A stretch of DNA of 61,525 nucleotides, from the NCBI GenBank assembly GCA_046728155.1, contig JBKPDY010000022.1:1-61525 (forward strand). Direction: 5' to 3'. Of this stretch, positions 8,361-16,176 are shown piece by piece (within the stretch, counting starts at the first letter, position 1; the number at the start of each line of letters is the position of its first letter). This stretch comes from CAWDLX01 sp046728155. Its GTDB lineage: Bacteria > Actinomycetota > Actinomycetes > Mycobacteriales > Micromonosporaceae. Under the pieces are notes generated by a model that saw only the letters and a list, made by a program, of their open reading frames with translations, did no database searches and had not been told where the DNA came from. Made by a program: the position numbers and the translations under genes.

Positions 8361-9128
8361 GTGGCTGGCCACGTATTCATCAGTTACAGCCGGGACAACC
8401 GCGACTACGTACAGGCGCTGGTAGCTCACCTGCGGTCGCAGGGTCTCCAGGTCTGGTTCGACGACAGCCTCCACGCCGGTACTTCACAGTGGGTGAAGGC
8501 GATCGAGTCGGCGATCGAGGGGTCCATCGCCGTCGTGCCCATCATGAGCCGCGAGTCGGATGGCTCGGCCTGGGTCGACCGCGAACTGGATCTCGCCCAG
8601 GAGCTGCACAAACCCATCGTGCCGCTGCTCCTGTCCGGGCGCTGCTTCCTCCGTCTCCGTGATCGTCAGTACGAGGACGTGACATCGGGGCGCATGCCCG
8701 GTCCGACCTTCACCGCCCAGCTCATCTCGCCGCCATCGGAGATTCCGCGACCGGCACCAGTGGCACACGCGCCACAGCCGCAGCCGGTACCGCCGATCAC
8801 GCCGTGGGCGCACCAACCCCAACCGGGATACGCCGTACCCGCGGGGTACCAGGCGCAGCCCTACTATCCGGTGCCTTACCCCCAACCCGAGGCCGATCGG
8901 GTCAGGTCGTTGACGACGCGGGCGATCTGGTGGTCGATCGGGGGGTTCATGGCCGGGTTCACCCTGCCGGTTGGATGGGTCTACGCGATCCGGGCGTTCA
9001 AGGAGAGCCGTCGCACCGGCCGCTCGACCACCCGCGCGTACGTCGGCCTGGGCGTGGCGGCGCTGATGACCGGTTATGTCATCGCGCTGTACATCTACGT
9101 CGGCACGACATCCGGCTACGGCTCCTGA
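8361..9128 (+). CDS. TIR-domain protein with C-terminal membrane anchor
   Basis: A 255-residue protein. Residues 4-110 form a TIR domain: HVFISYSRDNRDYVQALV, then GLQVWFDDSLHAGTSQWV, then a strand ending VVPIMSRES and the helix SAWVDRELDLA. E49 in WVKAIESAIEG occupies the position of the NADase glutamate in catalytic TIR domains, so NAD+ cleavage is possible but unproven. Residues about 120-180 are a Pro/Gln/Tyr-rich linker. Two membrane helices follow (about 190-215 and 225-250). GTG at 8361 is preferred because AAGGGA lies 7 nt upstream and the TIR fold begins at once; ATG at 8328 is the alternative. Its 3' end overlaps the convergent RyR gene by 13 bp. Confidence 0.85.
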   Translation: MAGHVFISYSRDNRDYVQALVAHLRSQGLQVWFDDSLHAGTSQWVKAIESAIEGSIAVVPIMSRESDGSAWVDRELDLAQELHKPIVPLLLSGRCFLRLRDRQYEDVTSGRMPGPTFTAQLISPPSEIPRPAPVAHAPQPQPVPPITPWAHQPQPGYAVPAGYQAQPYYPVPYPQPEADRVRSLTTRAIWWSIGGFMAGFTLPVGWVYAIRAFKESRRTGRSTTRAYVGLGVAALMTGYVIALYIYVGTTSGYGS

Positions 9129-9595
9129 ACCGTACGGGTCACGGCCAGACCGACGTGCGCCAGCACACAGGGAATGTTTCGCACCGCGTCGCGGTCCTTG
9201 TCCCGCTCAGCCTCGGGGAGCGTCTCCCATGAGGTCAGGAACGGGTGGACCTTCCTTGCGTCGTCGCGGGTACGGCCGGGTACCCATCCCGCCGCGCCGC
9301 GCTGCGCGGACCAGCGGGAATGCTCCTCGCGGGCCAACGCCTCGATTTCGGCGTCGCTGAAGGCGAACGCCGGGTCCGCGTCGTCGGCGGCGACGATGCT
9401 CGCTCCGACGGCCGCGACCTTGTGGGCGATGTCGCGCGCCTGCGCCCGGTTCGACTCGCGCAGATCCTCGTCGAGCTCAGCCCACGGACGCAGCGAAGCA
9501 GTCGAGCCCATCGATACTCCATCGGCCAGCTGTTCGCGCAGATAGTTCTCGTGCACGGCTTCGGCCAGCCGGTCGATCAGCGCCTCGTTGATCAC
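9116..9595 (-). CDS. RyR-domain protein, short form
   Basis: A 159-residue soluble protein. The C-terminal half (about 85-155) matches the prokaryotic RyR domain: an EHSRW helix, GWVPGRTRDDARKVHP, the LTSWETLPEAE turn and KDRDAVRNIP. Bacterial RyR domains have been predicted to sense nucleotides made from NAD, by analogy with eukaryotic ryanodine receptors. The N-terminal helical half (IDRLAEAVHENYL) parallels the stretch before the RyR domain of the upstream gene, so this looks like a duplicated C-terminal module of that protein. Its GTG start overlaps the upstream stop (GTGA, 9592-9595), indicating translational coupling. Confidence 0.85.
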   Translation of the reverse strand: MINEALIDRLAEAVHENYLREQLADGVSMGSTASLRPWAELDEDLRESNRAQARDIAHKVAAVGASIVAADDADPAFAFSDAEIEALAREEHSRWSAQRGAAGWVPGRTRDDARKVHPFLTSWETLPEAERDKDRDAVRNIPCVLAHVGLAVTRTVQEP

Positions 9596-11376
9596 GAGCT
9601 AACGGTAGCCTGCACAGGCAACTCGACCGGTGTTGGTCGCGGAGTGAGGCGGACCATCTGCAGTCCGACGTCCGCGAGAACGTGCTCGAGGTCGCGGACG
9701 GCGTCTCGGTCCTTCTCCTGCTCGCCCACGGGGAGGGCCGGCCAGTCGACGAGGCTCGGGTGGCGTTTCGTGGCGTCGTCGCGTGGACCGAACCGCCAGC
9801 CGGCCGATGTCCGCTCCTTGAACCAACGCTCATGCTCGGCCCGGGCCAGCAGCTCGATCTCGTCCGGCGTGAAGTCGAACGGGATCGGTGGGCCGGTGCG
9901 AGGCGCTACCGTCGCAGCGACCATCGTGACTTTGGCGCCGATATGGCGGGCCGGATGGCGGTTGGCGTCGCGGATGTCACGGGTCGCGTCCTTCCACCAG
10001 ACCATCGCGGGCGTGGAGTACATCGGTGTGTGGTCGGCCCGGCGGGCGAGCAGGTAGCGACGGTGGATCGACTGCGCCAGCCGCTCGACGATGTCCTCGC
10101 CCATGATCACAGAGGGCTTACAGGCGAGAGCGGTGACGCTGACCACCCGCAGGCATCCGCCGACATCGTCGATCAACGTGAGCGTGCTCGGCTCCTTCGG
10201 ATCGGCCGGCAGGGCCAACTTGTTCAGGCGCACGACTACCGAGTCCGGGCCGCCGGCCCACAGGCGCGACGCGGTCAGAGCCGTGGTAAGAGCCAGATTC
10301 TCATCCTCGTAGCAGACGAACGTGCGGTAGGGCAGCGGCCCGTCGCAGAGCCACGGCGCGTCGTCCGGCCGGACCGGGATGATGTCGCAGACCTCCCCGA
10401 TCACGTCCCATCTACTCGCCACGTCGTCGATCTCCGCCTGGGTCGCGCCCACGACGGTCACCTTGATCCGGTCCGTCGGGCCCTCCGACTGCACCTGCCA
10501 CAGCTGCGCGTACTCCACCAGCAGCGCCCGGCCGAAGGTCCCCCAACCGGCGATGGTGATGGCCGGCGGGCCCTGCCCCACGGTGGGGAAGTCACCGGGA
10601 CGAAGACATGCCCGGGCAGCGAGGACGTCGACGGTGAAGAAGTCGACGTCCGGACGGTCCATGCCGGGCTGGCCGAGCCATCTCGCGCGCAGGGACAGAG
10701 CCAGCAACGGGTCGGTGACCTGGGCATAGATCCGCAAGGCGCCGGGATGGCGGCGCCAGCGCTTCGTCGTCGACGCGGTCTGCGCCGTCACGACGTTCAG
10801 CGTGCTGTCGCCCGCGGTGTCGTCTGCGCACGCGAACACCACGCTGGCTCCGCGTACGCCGGCCCGGACGAGCGACTCGGCGGAACCATCGGTGATCCAG
10901 CTGACGTGGCTGCGACCCTTGCGCAACTCGGCGACGATGGCGCGGGCGATGGCCGTGTCGCCCGTGACGATGCCGTGGCCGCGGCGGTGCCGTTCCCGCC
11001 ACGCGTGGTACTGGCTCGCGAAGATGGCGTGAGCCGCCTCGGCCAAGGCGAGAGCGGTGGCGGCGGGTGCGGCGAACCGCGCGATGTCCAGCAGGAGCGG
11101 GTACTCGCCCCGCAACGTGAGGGGCTGCGAGCTGAGTACGAACAGCTGTAGGTCGTAGTAGGCGATGTCGCGGAAGCTCGTGCCCAGCACCGCCAGCTCG
11201 GCCGGCGTCAGCCCGTTCATGAACTCGCGGATACCGAGGAAGCCGCTGACCAGAGCGCCAATCGTGAGGACACCGAAGAGCACCCGGATCGAGAGCAGTA
11301 GCCGCGAGCGGCGGCGCAGACCTGTCGGTACCTGCGGGCCCGGACCAACCGGGCCGACCTCTCCGGACGCTGCCAC
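9592..11376 (-). CDS. membrane NAD-binding (TrkA/RCK-like) protein with C-terminal RyR domain
   Basis: A 594-residue protein. Two hydrophobic helices (about 27-50 and 95-118) flank a segment with YYDLQLFVLSS, giving a two-helix membrane region. Next is a first Rossmann-like domain (HGIVTGDTAIARAIVAEL, then VVFACADDTAGDSTLN) and a second (TIAGWGTFGRALLVEYAQL, then KVTVVGATQ), resembling TrkA-N/RCK domains of channels. The RyR domain is at about 505-580 (EHERWFKERTSAGW, KRHPSLVDW, EKDRDAVRD). No potassium selectivity motif is seen, so channel activity is not claimed. GTG start at 11376 with AGGGGGA upstream. It is operonic with the short RyR gene and convergent to the TIR gene. Confidence 0.85.
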   Translation of the reverse strand: MAASGEVGPVGPGPQVPTGLRRRSRLLLSIRVLFGVLTIGALVSGFLGIREFMNGLTPAELAVLGTSFRDIAYYDLQLFVLSSQPLTLRGEYPLLLDIARFAAPAATALALAEAAHAIFASQYHAWRERHRRGHGIVTGDTAIARAIVAELRKGRSHVSWITDGSAESLVRAGVRGASVVFACADDTAGDSTLNVVTAQTASTTKRWRRHPGALRIYAQVTDPLLALSLRARWLGQPGMDRPDVDFFTVDVLAARACLRPGDFPTVGQGPPAITIAGWGTFGRALLVEYAQLWQVQSEGPTDRIKVTVVGATQAEIDDVASRWDVIGEVCDIIPVRPDDAPWLCDGPLPYRTFVCYEDENLALTTALTASRLWAGGPDSVVVRLNKLALPADPKEPSTLTLIDDVGGCLRVVSVTALACKPSVIMGEDIVERLAQSIHRRYLLARRADHTPMYSTPAMVWWKDATRDIRDANRHPARHIGAKVTMVAATVAPRTGPPIPFDFTPDEIELLARAEHERWFKERTSAGWRFGPRDDATKRHPSLVDWPALPVGEQEKDRDAVRDLEHVLADVGLQMVRLTPRPTPVELPVQATVSS

Positions 11377-11525
11377 CTGTTCCCCCTGGACGCTCGATCA
11401 CACGGTGCGTCTGTAGCGTCGCGGGGACGGCCGGTGCGGGATATCGGGCAACCGGCTATGAGTGCCGTCACATCGGCGGGTACCCGCCGTTCAGGCGGTC
11501 CTCCGTGCAGCGGTCCGAGCGGCTC

Positions 11526-12437
11526 CTACCAGCCGCGCTCGGCGAGGCGATGCGGCACCGCGATGTCGGCGACGTTGATGCCCACCATCGCCTCGCCCAG
11601 ACCTCGGGAGACCTTCGCGATCACATCCGGATCGTCGTAGAAGGTCGTTGCCTTGACAATCGCAGCGGCACGCTGGGCCGGGTTGCCGGACTTGAAGATG
11701 CCTGAGCCGACGAAGACGCCCTCCGCGCCGAGCTGCATCATCATTGCTGCGTCCGCCGGCGTCGCGATCCCGCCAGCGGTGAAGAGGACAACGGGGAGCT
11801 TGCCGGTCTCGGCAACCTCACGGACCAGTTCGTACGGTGCTTGGAGCTCCTTCGCCGCGACGTACAGCTCGTCCCGGCTCAGCGAGCCGAGCCGACGGAT
11901 CTCGGCCCGGATCTTCCTCATGTGGGTGGTGGCGTTGGACACATCACCGGTGCCCGCCTCACCCTTGGACCGGACCATCGCCGCGCCCTCGGTCAGCCGC
12001 CGCAGCGCCTCGCCGAGATTGGTGGCACCACAGACGAACGGCACCTGGAAGGCCCACTTGTCGATGTGGTTGGCGTAGTCGGCCGGTGTGAGCACCTCCG
12101 ACTCGTCGATGTAGTCCACGTCGAGCGCCTGCAGCACCTGCGCCTCGACGAAGTGCCCGATGCGCGCCTTGGCCATCACCGGGATGGAGACGGCGTTGAT
12201 GATGCCCTCGATGATGTCCGGGTCGGACATCCGGGAGACGCCGCCCTGAGCTCGGATGTCCGCCGGAACCCGCTCGAGCGCCATGACGGCCACCGCCCCG
12301 GCGTCTTCGGCGATCTTCGCCTGCTCCGGGGTGACGACATCCATGATCACGCCGCCCTTGAGCATCTCGGCCATGCCCCGCTTCACCCGGGCCGTGCCCG
12401 TGACGTGCGTCGCCGCCGACGTCGGCTGCTCGGACAT
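11526..12437 (-). CDS. pdxS: pyridoxal 5'-phosphate synthase subunit PdxS
   Basis: A 303-residue TIM-barrel enzyme. It makes PLP from ribose 5-phosphate, glyceraldehyde 3-phosphate and ammonia supplied by PdxT. Key residues are visible: D33 in GGVIMDVVTPEQAK, the Schiff-base lysine K90 in PVMAKARIGHF, and K158 in VRSKGEAGTGDV. Length and spacing are normal. The next gene downstream (149 bp) is the TrkA-RyR gene rather than pdxT. A hairpin repeat lies just upstream (12492-12533), separating it from the pimA operon. Confidence 0.96.
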   Translation of the reverse strand: MSEQPTSAATHVTGTARVKRGMAEMLKGGVIMDVVTPEQAKIAEDAGAVAVMALERVPADIRAQGGVSRMSDPDIIEGIINAVSIPVMAKARIGHFVEAQVLQALDVDYIDESEVLTPADYANHIDKWAFQVPFVCGATNLGEALRRLTEGAAMVRSKGEAGTGDVSNATTHMRKIRAEIRRLGSLSRDELYVAAKELQAPYELVREVAETGKLPVVLFTAGGIATPADAAMMMQLGAEGVFVGSGIFKSGNPAQRAAAIVKATTFYDDPDVIAKVSRGLGEAMVGINVADIAVPHRLAERGW

Positions 12438-12491
12438 GATGGTGCTCCTTGGTCAATCGGGGCTGATCTGCTTATCGTACGCGGTGCAGGC

Positions 12492-12533
12492 AGGGGCACC
12501 CCATTGACGTTTGCGCGCAAGCAGGGTGCCCCT
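12492..12533. repeat. 42-bp intergenic hairpin repeat, copy 1
   Basis: AGGGGCACCC (12492-12501) and GGGTGCCCCT (12524-12533) are perfect 10-bp inverted arms around a 22-nt loop. The loop holds its own palindrome TTGCGCGCAA (12511-12520). Read in reverse, the copy at 34680-34721 matches about 36 of 42 positions. Its place downstream of the leftward pimA operon fits a terminator, although no T-tract follows. Confidence 0.75.
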
Positions 12534-12559
12534 CATGACTGACGCCCGGTACGGCGCGC

Positions 12560-13069
12560 TCACCTCATGAGCGGGTCGCCGTCATCCAGGGTGGGATCGT
12601 CGATGTCGAAGAATCGGGGCACCGGGTACTTGCGGGCAAAGCCCAGCAGCCGTACGACGGGTTGCCGCCGGATGGCCCTGGCGTCGCGAACCAGGTCGGT
12701 GTGCAGCTGACGGGCGAGGCCGAGCCGTCGGCTGGCCTCGACCGCCGACTCCACCTCGTCGCCGTCGAGCACGCGGACCGGCGTCCCGATGGACGCGCGA
12801 AGACGGGCGGTGAGGTCGTTCTCGACGGTGGCGCGGTCCTCGTCCGCCGCGGCGAGGACGGATTTCGCGGCTGTCTGTACGTCGACCAGTGCGAACCGCT
12901 CGCCCAGCCCGGCCGCGGCGGCCGCTCGCCGGATCGAGTGGGCATCCAGGGCGGAGTACGCCGCGCTGGCCCGCGCGTGCAACCGGTCCACCCGGGTGGC
13001 GACCCAGGTCAGGTACGTCGAGATCGCCACCACGAGGACGACGACGGTCACCACCAGCCACATGGTCAC
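12560..13069 (-). CDS. single-pass membrane protein of the pimA locus
   Basis: A 169-residue protein. The N-terminal helix is WLVVTVVVLVVAISTYLTWV (residues about 4-23), followed by a basic, alanine-rich helical cytosolic part (VDRLHARASAAYSALDAHS, then LRASIGTPVRVL). The position downstream of pimA matches the mycobacterial gene next to pimA, which as I recall encodes a membrane protein with an added NUDIX domain; here no NUDIX box is present. Function is unknown. It probably shares the pgsA-acyltransferase-pimA transcript, after a 203-bp gap. Confidence 0.65.
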   Translation of the reverse strand: MTMWLVVTVVVLVVAISTYLTWVATRVDRLHARASAAYSALDAHSIRRAAAAAGLGERFALVDVQTAAKSVLAAADEDRATVENDLTARLRASIGTPVRVLDGDEVESAVEASRRLGLARQLHTDLVRDARAIRRQPVVRLLGFARKYPVPRFFDIDDPTLDDGDPLMR

Positions 13070-13272
13070 GCATCGTAGCCGGATGATCTTGAAGTTGCCG
13101 CTCGCGGCCGGGATTGCCGGCTCACGGTCGGGGTTGGCGGGCTCAGGGGGTGGGGCTGGATCGCGGGATTACTTACGGTTGATCGTTGCTTCGGCCCCAG
13201 GTGTCACACGTGGCGGCGATCTGGGTACGCCCGACGCCGATCTTGTCAGCGTGATGATCTTCGCAGCGATGA

Positions 13273-14403
13273 CTAGCCGCGGTGGGAGCTGCGCGGGGCC
13301 GCCTCGACCGCGAGCGAATAGACCTCCAGTACCCGCCGCGCGATCACGGGCCAGTCGTACCCGGCGACCACGGCCCGCGCCCGCGCGGAGAGCAGCGCCC
13401 GCTCGCCCGGGGCGTCGAGCAGGCGGCCCAGCTCGCCGGCGAGGGCCACCGGATCGCTGACGGGGACCAGGACACCCGCCCGCCCGTGGTCCAGGACGTG
13501 CCGGAACGCCTCGATGTTGCTGGCCACCACGGGTGTACCGGCGGCCATCGCCTCGGTGAGGATCATGCCGAACGACTCGCCACCCATGTTCGGCGCGACG
13601 TACACCGAGAGGCTGCGTAGCATTTGCGCCTTCTCGTCCTCACTGACCAAGCCGAGAAAGGTGATCCGGTCGGCCACCGATCGCGGGAGCGGCTCGATCA
13701 CATCGTCCGGGTCGCCCGGCCCGGCGACGAGCAGCCGGAGGCCGGGCCGGTCGGCGGCTACCCGTCCGAACGCCTCGGCGAGTACCGGGAAACCCTTGCG
13801 CGGTTCGGTGAATCGGCCGAGGAAGCCGATGGCCCCGCCGGCGCCGGGCCAGCCGGGAAGCGGGGTGGCGTCGGCGAACCGCTCGACCGAGACCCCGTTG
13901 GGGATCTGGGTCGCGCCGCCGCCGAAGTGTTCCACCTGGACCTTGCGGGCGGCTGCGCTGACCGCGATCCGGGCGGTGATCCGCTCCAGCACCAGCTGCA
14001 GCAGCGCGGCGGCGACGTTCATGGCCCGCGACCGGATCATCGCCGTGTGAAAGGTGGCGACGACGGGCTCGTCCCGCGCCGCCAGCACGGCGAGCATCGA
14101 TAGGCTGGGGGTCAGCGGCTCGTGCACGTGCAGAACGTCGAACTCGTTGGCCGTGATCCACCGACGCGCCCGGGTGGCCGAGACCGGGCCGAACGCGAGC
14201 CTGGCCACCGAACCGTTGTAGCGCACGGGAACCGCGCGACCGGCTGGTACGACGTACGGGGGCAGCGGGGCGTCCTCATCGGCAGGAGCGAGCACGCTCA
14301 CGTAGTGGCCCATACTGATCAGGGTCTCGGCGAGGTCGTGCACGTGCCGTTGCACCCCGCCCGGGATGTCGAAGGAATACGGGCAGACGATCCCGATCCG
14401 CAT
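13273..14403 (-). CDS. pimA: phosphatidylinositol alpha-mannosyltransferase PimA-like (GT4)
   Basis: A 376-residue GT-B glycosyltransferase. It should transfer mannose from GDP-mannose to phosphatidylinositol at the inner membrane face, the first step of PIM/LM/LAM synthesis. Seen: the N-terminal glycine-rich loop CPYSFDIPGGVQRHV, the donor-binding strand FLGRFTEPRKGFPVL and the EX7E-type motif in GGESFGMILTEAMAAGTPVV. The ATG at 14401-14403 overlaps the TAA of the acyltransferase by one base, so translation is coupled. The order pgsA-acyltransferase-pimA supports the call strongly. Confidence 0.9.
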   Translation of the reverse strand: MRIGIVCPYSFDIPGGVQRHVHDLAETLISMGHYVSVLAPADEDAPLPPYVVPAGRAVPVRYNGSVARLAFGPVSATRARRWITANEFDVLHVHEPLTPSLSMLAVLAARDEPVVATFHTAMIRSRAMNVAAALLQLVLERITARIAVSAAARKVQVEHFGGGATQIPNGVSVERFADATPLPGWPGAGGAIGFLGRFTEPRKGFPVLAEAFGRVAADRPGLRLLVAGPGDPDDVIEPLPRSVADRITFLGLVSEDEKAQMLRSLSVYVAPNMGGESFGMILTEAMAAGTPVVASNIEAFRHVLDHGRAGVLVPVSDPVALAGELGRLLDAPGERALLSARARAVVAGYDWPVIARRVLEVYSLAVEAAPRSSHRG

Positions 14404-15320
14404 TACGTCGCCACCCCGCCCACCTGGACGGGCTTCACCGGGTCGTCCAGCCACAGCCGTTGGAGCATGTGCCAGTCGGCCGGATGGCGTGCGATCGAGG
14501 CGGCGAGGTGATCGGCGATCGTCTGCGTGAGCATTCGTACCCGCTGGTCCAACGGGCCGGCTTCGGCGGGCGGGATGGGTATCGGGCCGATCACCGCGCC
14601 ACGGTTGAGTGGACCGTCGAACCACAGCGGCACGGCGTAGAGGGGCGCACCGGTACGCAGGGCAAGCATCGCCGGGCCGGCCGGCATTCGCGTCCGGCCG
14701 CCGAAGAACTCGACCTCGATGCCGCGCGTGGACAGGTCGCGGTCGGCCAGCAGCGCCACCACGTGTGCCCGTTTGAGAGCGTCCACCAGCAGGTCGAACG
14801 GCGGCCGATCGCCGCCGGAGGCGGGGATGATCTCCATGCCCAGGCCGCGCCGGAACGCGACGAACCGCTGGTAGACGCCCTCGGGCCGGAGCCGCTCCGC
14901 GACCGTCGTCAAGGGCCAGCCGTTTCCGCAGAGCCAGGCTCCGGCCATGTCCCAGTTTCCGGAGTGGGAGAGGGCGGCGACGCACCCGGTACCGGCGTCG
15001 ACCGCCTCCCCAAGCAGATGGCCGTTCTCCAGGTCCAGCCGCGTCAGCACCCGTTCGATCGAGTACGACGGCAGACGGAAGGCCTCCATCCAGTACCGCG
15101 CGTACGAACGCAGGGCGTCGCGGAGCAGGACGGCGAACTCGTCGTCGGCCATCTCGGGCCCGACCACTCGGCGCAGGTTGCGGGCTAGCCGCTGCGTTCC
15201 CGGACCCTGGCGGCGGTGGGCGCGGTCGGCGATGGCACGGAAAACCCGGGCGGCGACCGGTTCGGGGACGCCCCGGACCAGCCGCCAGGCCGCCGCGTAC
15301 CCAAGCTCTGAAGCGTTCAC
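14403..15320 (-). CDS. phosphatidylinositol mannoside acyltransferase (PatA-like, LpxL/HtrB superfamily)
   Basis: A 305-residue membrane-associated acyltransferase. The HX4D-like catalytic motif is in ALSHSGNWDMAGAW (about residues 115-128). VALLADRDLSTRGIEVEFFG and FFGGRTRMPAGPAMLA are the other conserved blocks of lysophospholipid-type acyltransferases. In mycobacteria the equivalent enzyme acylates the mannose of PIM1/PIM2. The start is the GTG at 15318-15320, with GAGG upstream; the long frame reaching 15731 overlaps pgsA and is not used. It lies 25 bp after pgsA and one base overlaps pimA. Confidence 0.88.
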   Translation of the reverse strand: MNASELGYAAAWRLVRGVPEPVAARVFRAIADRAHRRQGPGTQRLARNLRRVVGPEMADDEFAVLLRDALRSYARYWMEAFRLPSYSIERVLTRLDLENGHLLGEAVDAGTGCVAALSHSGNWDMAGAWLCGNGWPLTTVAERLRPEGVYQRFVAFRRGLGMEIIPASGGDRPPFDLLVDALKRAHVVALLADRDLSTRGIEVEFFGGRTRMPAGPAMLALRTGAPLYAVPLWFDGPLNRGAVIGPIPIPPAEAGPLDQRVRMLTQTIADHLAASIARHPADWHMLQRLWLDDPVKPVQVGGVAT

Positions 15321-15345
15321 GCCTTCACCTCGGCCGGTGTCTCCG

Positions 15346-15425
15346 TCATGCGCGCTCGCCTCCGCGCTCGCTCCGATCCTCGGGCCTGGCGGCCCTGCGA
15401 TTCTCACTCGCTGTGGGCTCCTGCC
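15346..15425 (-). repeat. dispersed coding-capable repeat, copy 1 (tail of pgsA)
   Basis: This stretch shares the blocks CTCGCCTCCGCGCTCGCT, GGCCTGGCGGCCCTGCGAT and CTCACTCGCTGTGGGCTC with 19039-19173 (inverted) and 27540-27758. Here it is translated as the C-terminal tail of PgsA. It lacks the internal hairpin present in the longer copies. Confidence 0.65.
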
Positions 15426-16014
15426 CTCGGACGTAGACGATGCGCTGGACCACCGTGACCACGGTTGCAACCACCAACACCCACAGGGCGGCCGCCAGGC
15501 CCCACCTCGCCCCGAACCCGTACAGCAGCCCACCGACACCGATGATGACCAGACGCTCCAATCGTTCCGCGATGCCGACATCACAGCTGAACCCGAGTCC
15601 TTCGGCGCGGGCCCTGACGTAGGAGACGATCTGGCCGCCAACGAGGCAGATGAGGCAGATGGCGAACAGGACCCACTGTCCGGTACGGGCGAGCCACCAG
15701 GCGAGACAACCGAAGACCGCGCCGTCGGCAACCCTATCCATCACCGAGTCGAGGAGCGCGCCGTATCGGGTCGACGTCCCGCGGGCCCGGGCCATGGCGC
15801 CGTCGAGGACGTCGAGCAGCGCGCACAACGTGATGATGATGGTGGCCGCGACCAGCTGACCCCGCGTGGCGAAGATGAACGACGCCGCGACCACGCCACC
15901 CGTGCCGACGAAGGTGATGGCGTCGGGCGAGACTCCAGCCCGGGTCAACGCCCTACCCATCGGGTCGAACGCGGCCCGGACACCGCTCTTGAACGAGCTG
16001 AGGATCTTCGCCAT
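15346..16014 (-). CDS. pgsA: phosphatidylinositol phosphate synthase (CDP-alcohol phosphatidyltransferase)
   Basis: A 222-residue membrane enzyme. The CDP-alcohol phosphatidyltransferase signature DG(x2)AR(x8)G(x3)D(x3)D is fully visible in LDGAMARARGTSTRYG plus LLDSVMDR. Six hydrophobic helices can be drawn. In actinobacteria the enzyme at this locus joins CDP-diacylglycerol to inositol 3-phosphate, feeding PIM synthesis. The last about 24 residues (EPTASENRRAARPEDRSERG and four more) are encoded by a dispersed DNA repeat and look like an added tail. First gene of the leftward PIM operon, divergent from the EF-G-like gene. Confidence 0.92.
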   Translation of the reverse strand: MAKILSSFKSGVRAAFDPMGRALTRAGVSPDAITFVGTGGVVAASFIFATRGQLVAATIIITLCALLDVLDGAMARARGTSTRYGALLDSVMDRVADGAVFGCLAWWLARTGQWVLFAICLICLVGGQIVSYVRARAEGLGFSCDVGIAERLERLVIIGVGGLLYGFGARWGLAAALWVLVVATVVTVVQRIVYVRGQEPTASENRRAARPEDRSERGGERA

Positions 16015-16176
16015 GGCGTGCTGAGCCTATCGGCGCGGCGGGCCTGGCTGCGCACCGCCGGGTGGGGTTGGCGGGTCGGGGTTGTGTCGTTACCCGCCGC
16101 TGGTGTGGGATCACAGAAAGAGCCGGTCAGGTGTCGTCCCTCACCCGGCCGGCCGGTGGCAGACGGGAGACGTGCG

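Noticed and set aside
9682..11151. 489-codon open frame on the plus strand
   Set aside because: Antisense to the TrkA-RyR gene; no recognisable domain.
9592..11376. Potassium channel with RCK domains
   Set aside because: Two membrane helices and TrkA-like domains invite this, but no TVGYG-like filter is present, so channel function is not claimed.
14404..14985. Upstream extension of pimA
   Set aside because: The extra residues overlap the acyltransferase gene and are Arg-rich. The true start MRIGIVCPY has the expected one-base overlap with the upstream stop.
14947..16176. Upstream extension of the EF-G-like gene
   Set aside because: The frame is open but covers the acyltransferase and pgsA genes on the other strand. 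EF-G homology begins at 16177, after a plausible ribosome site.
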